From Acidobacteriota bacterium (GTDB taxonomy: Bacteria; Acidobacteriota; UBA4820; DSQY01), in assembly GCA_021814355.1 (NCBI GenBank), contig JAKAIJ010000147.1, positions 1 to 6,619 of the forward strand: 6,619 nt of DNA, written 5' to 3'. Made by a program: the position numbers and the translations under genes. This document shows, in pieces, positions 6,301 to 6,619 of this stretch. The notes below the pieces were generated by a model. The model did not search any database, was not told the DNA's origin, and saw only the letters and a list, made by a program, of their open reading frames with translations. How positions within the stretch are numbered: position 1 is the stretch's first letter; the number at the start of each line of letters is the position of its first letter.

Positions 6301-6619
6301 GTTGCTCGTCAGGGTGGAATCGGGGTTGGTGACGTAGAGCTCGTAGCGCCCCGCGCCCCAGGCTGGGCTGGGCTGGGTCACGTAGAGCTCCCCGGTGTCG
6401 GGGCGGTAGGCGAGGATGGTGGCCGGGTAGTAGTTGTAGAGCGCGTCGGCCCACGTGACCTGGGGCACGCTGCCGGCGTTCCAGGTGAAGTTGGTGCCGC
6501 GCAGCAGGACGGGGCCGGCCCCGCCGCCGGCGACCGGGTCCACGGCGGCGATGTAGGGCCCCTTGAGCCACTCGCCCACGATGAAATCCACCCCCGCCGC
6601 GTCGGCCCCCGCCACGACG
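3400..6619 (-). CDS. Large secreted/surface protein with TIG, carboxypeptidase-regulatory-like and FN3-like domains (N-terminus outside window)
   Basis: The frame is open through the right edge, so the true start and any signal peptide lie outside; positions below count from the first in-window GTG at 6615. An IPT/TIG-like domain (about 20-111) is followed by regulatory-like beta-sandwich modules near 118-200, 201-282, 286-370, 480-572, 574-650, 655-740, 750-850 and 851-945. Typical features are openings such as LSGTVRDAGGSPLSSA and VAGSVQDSARVPLSGA, a mid-module D..G.Y/F pattern, and the ending LTVTEGLTTTANQNL. A TIG-like segment lies at about 372-475 and a fibronectin-III-like domain at about 948-1062. 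Fourteen cysteines, many closely spaced within one module (324/338, 511/531, 788/827, 915/922), suggest disulfides and export. No protease or other catalytic domain and no sorting tail is visible; it ends in a short hydrophilic tail. Adhesion, matrix or carbohydrate-binding roles are possible, but none can be assigned. TGA stop at 3402-3400. Confidence 0.9.
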   Translation of the reverse strand, partial: VVAGADAAGVDFIVGEWLKGPYIAAVDPVAGGGAGPVLLRGTNFTWNAGSVPQVTWADALYNYYPATILAYRPDTGELYVTQPSPAWGAGRYELYVTNPDSTLTSNLRCFTLTSPSPGTCSLSGTVSPAMANALVVARQGTTRSPVGVALTDGTGAYTMTVENVGGPYGLSFVPPSGQPYAWASYETLSCGAVQNQPLSAGSVLSGTVRDAGGSPLSSALVTAILGSFQARTLTDSAGAFQVRLPASPGYTVRVQGPSGGRFLAQERTSVNLSSSVNLGAFTLDQGFFFVGYLQDAAGQPVADRPVEGYQTDTGAYLGRATTDPCTGRFSLPLAGNADCRLAIQSGVTPMTRVETLRLAKDVFSEYTFPVFTSADRQVTGGGPRFGKDLLARAQQGQPVYFMAENLSAPGLRVEFSDGAGGWVAGGATQFDGSRGLALTRVPVGAASGEVRLVTLDGGGATLATSGSHGFEVLAGTWSDGANTLQGEVTAGGGPVQGAMVLAFIPDPASSDCSGSDLGTLRSYAVTGADGKCTLAVPSGVVNLLFLPPVASGLGPGFEQRTVSGNLSVDKILLAGAAVTLRVVDTASPTPNPVPGAHVEFQQNLLSDFRVSDASGNVSFTLADGTYALSIEGPRLSRFLDYGGTAVVSGVTGLGDRALPSGLFVTERAASPSGVGRVGVEVEAVREAAPGESFGRALTGANGVGTGAVPGATLFRLDLRSGSDAVMDGRVSNLSVADDTVRYPSQTLGSAGVVAGTVRDTALTPLGNIGVAAWPASDTSGTASGSTSSCAGTGAYRLKIPPASYKVRFNDPLSGNPAYITVWYDSVYCPQSATALTVTEGLTTTANQNLPAVGTVAGSVQDSARVPLSGAYVHATGAALGTCEIGANSALDGTYSLRLPPGSFTLRASATGYPDQCWNHSQTCTSPAPAALAVTGGSTTPNVNFDLGYAPPEVSSSLSGRPLRLAKSGGQVSLTFATVSGAESYDIYVGTPRTYYAPASKYCYVGPTTPGFVNNGDGTATYTFTPGSADAWYFVSASNVVGEGPLGYSRNGLGQESEVDYPYSSWRCNNNPR

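Noticed and set aside
3284..6571. A 1,095-residue minus-strand frame overlapping the surface-protein gene
   Set aside because: Its translation is Arg/Gly/Pro-rich low complexity with no domain pattern, while the overlapping frame shows clear repeated beta-sandwich modules. Long open frames in other phases are expected in GC-rich genes.
1..6619. CRISPR, tRNA, rRNA, insertion sequence or defence system
   Set aside because: No spacer-repeat array, transposase, tRNA-like fold or nuclease/effector gene can be seen; the repeats present are short and intergenic.

Overview
The window is uniformly GC-rich bacterial chromosomal DNA. The gene mix is carA-carB, a small zinc-ribbon membrane protein, a Mn-type superoxide dismutase and a very long secreted protein built from carboxypeptidase-regulatory-like beta-sandwich modules. 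That mix, plus CACAGAGG-type intergenic repeats, is what I would expect of an Acidobacteriota-like or similar environmental Gram-negative lineage. The assignment is an inference from style, not from a marker gene.

Left part (1-2082), minus strand: a pyrimidine/arginine module. carA (2045 to 912) is complete and encodes the glutaminase subunit of carbamoyl-phosphate synthetase. carB (from 644) encodes the large synthetase subunit but runs off the left edge after 214 codons. The pair is co-oriented but separated by 267 bases, which hold two imperfect inverted-repeat units built from CACAGAGG-like short repeats. carA has a sigma70-like promoter whose -10 box lies so close to the ATG that the transcript is predicted to be leaderless.

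Middle (2083-3356): after a short non-coding stretch with a terminator-like hairpin, a degenerate 8-base tandem repeat and a perfect 15-base palindrome, there is a 135-residue zinc-ribbon membrane protein of unknown function (minus strand). Divergent from it is a cytosolic Mn-type superoxide dismutase (plus strand) with a strong Shine-Dalgarno. A GC-rich hairpin sits between these two starts.

Right part (3357-6619): convergent to the dismutase, one minus-strand reading frame fills the rest of the window and is open at the right edge. It encodes more than 1070 residues of a secreted or surface multidomain protein: an IPT/TIG-like domain, about eight carboxypeptidase-regulatory-like modules, a second TIG-like segment and a C-terminal fibronectin-III-like domain. 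No catalytic domain is visible in the part present.

I see no defence system, mobile element, CRISPR array or RNA gene. The most unexplained structure is the intergenic repeat DNA, not the genes.
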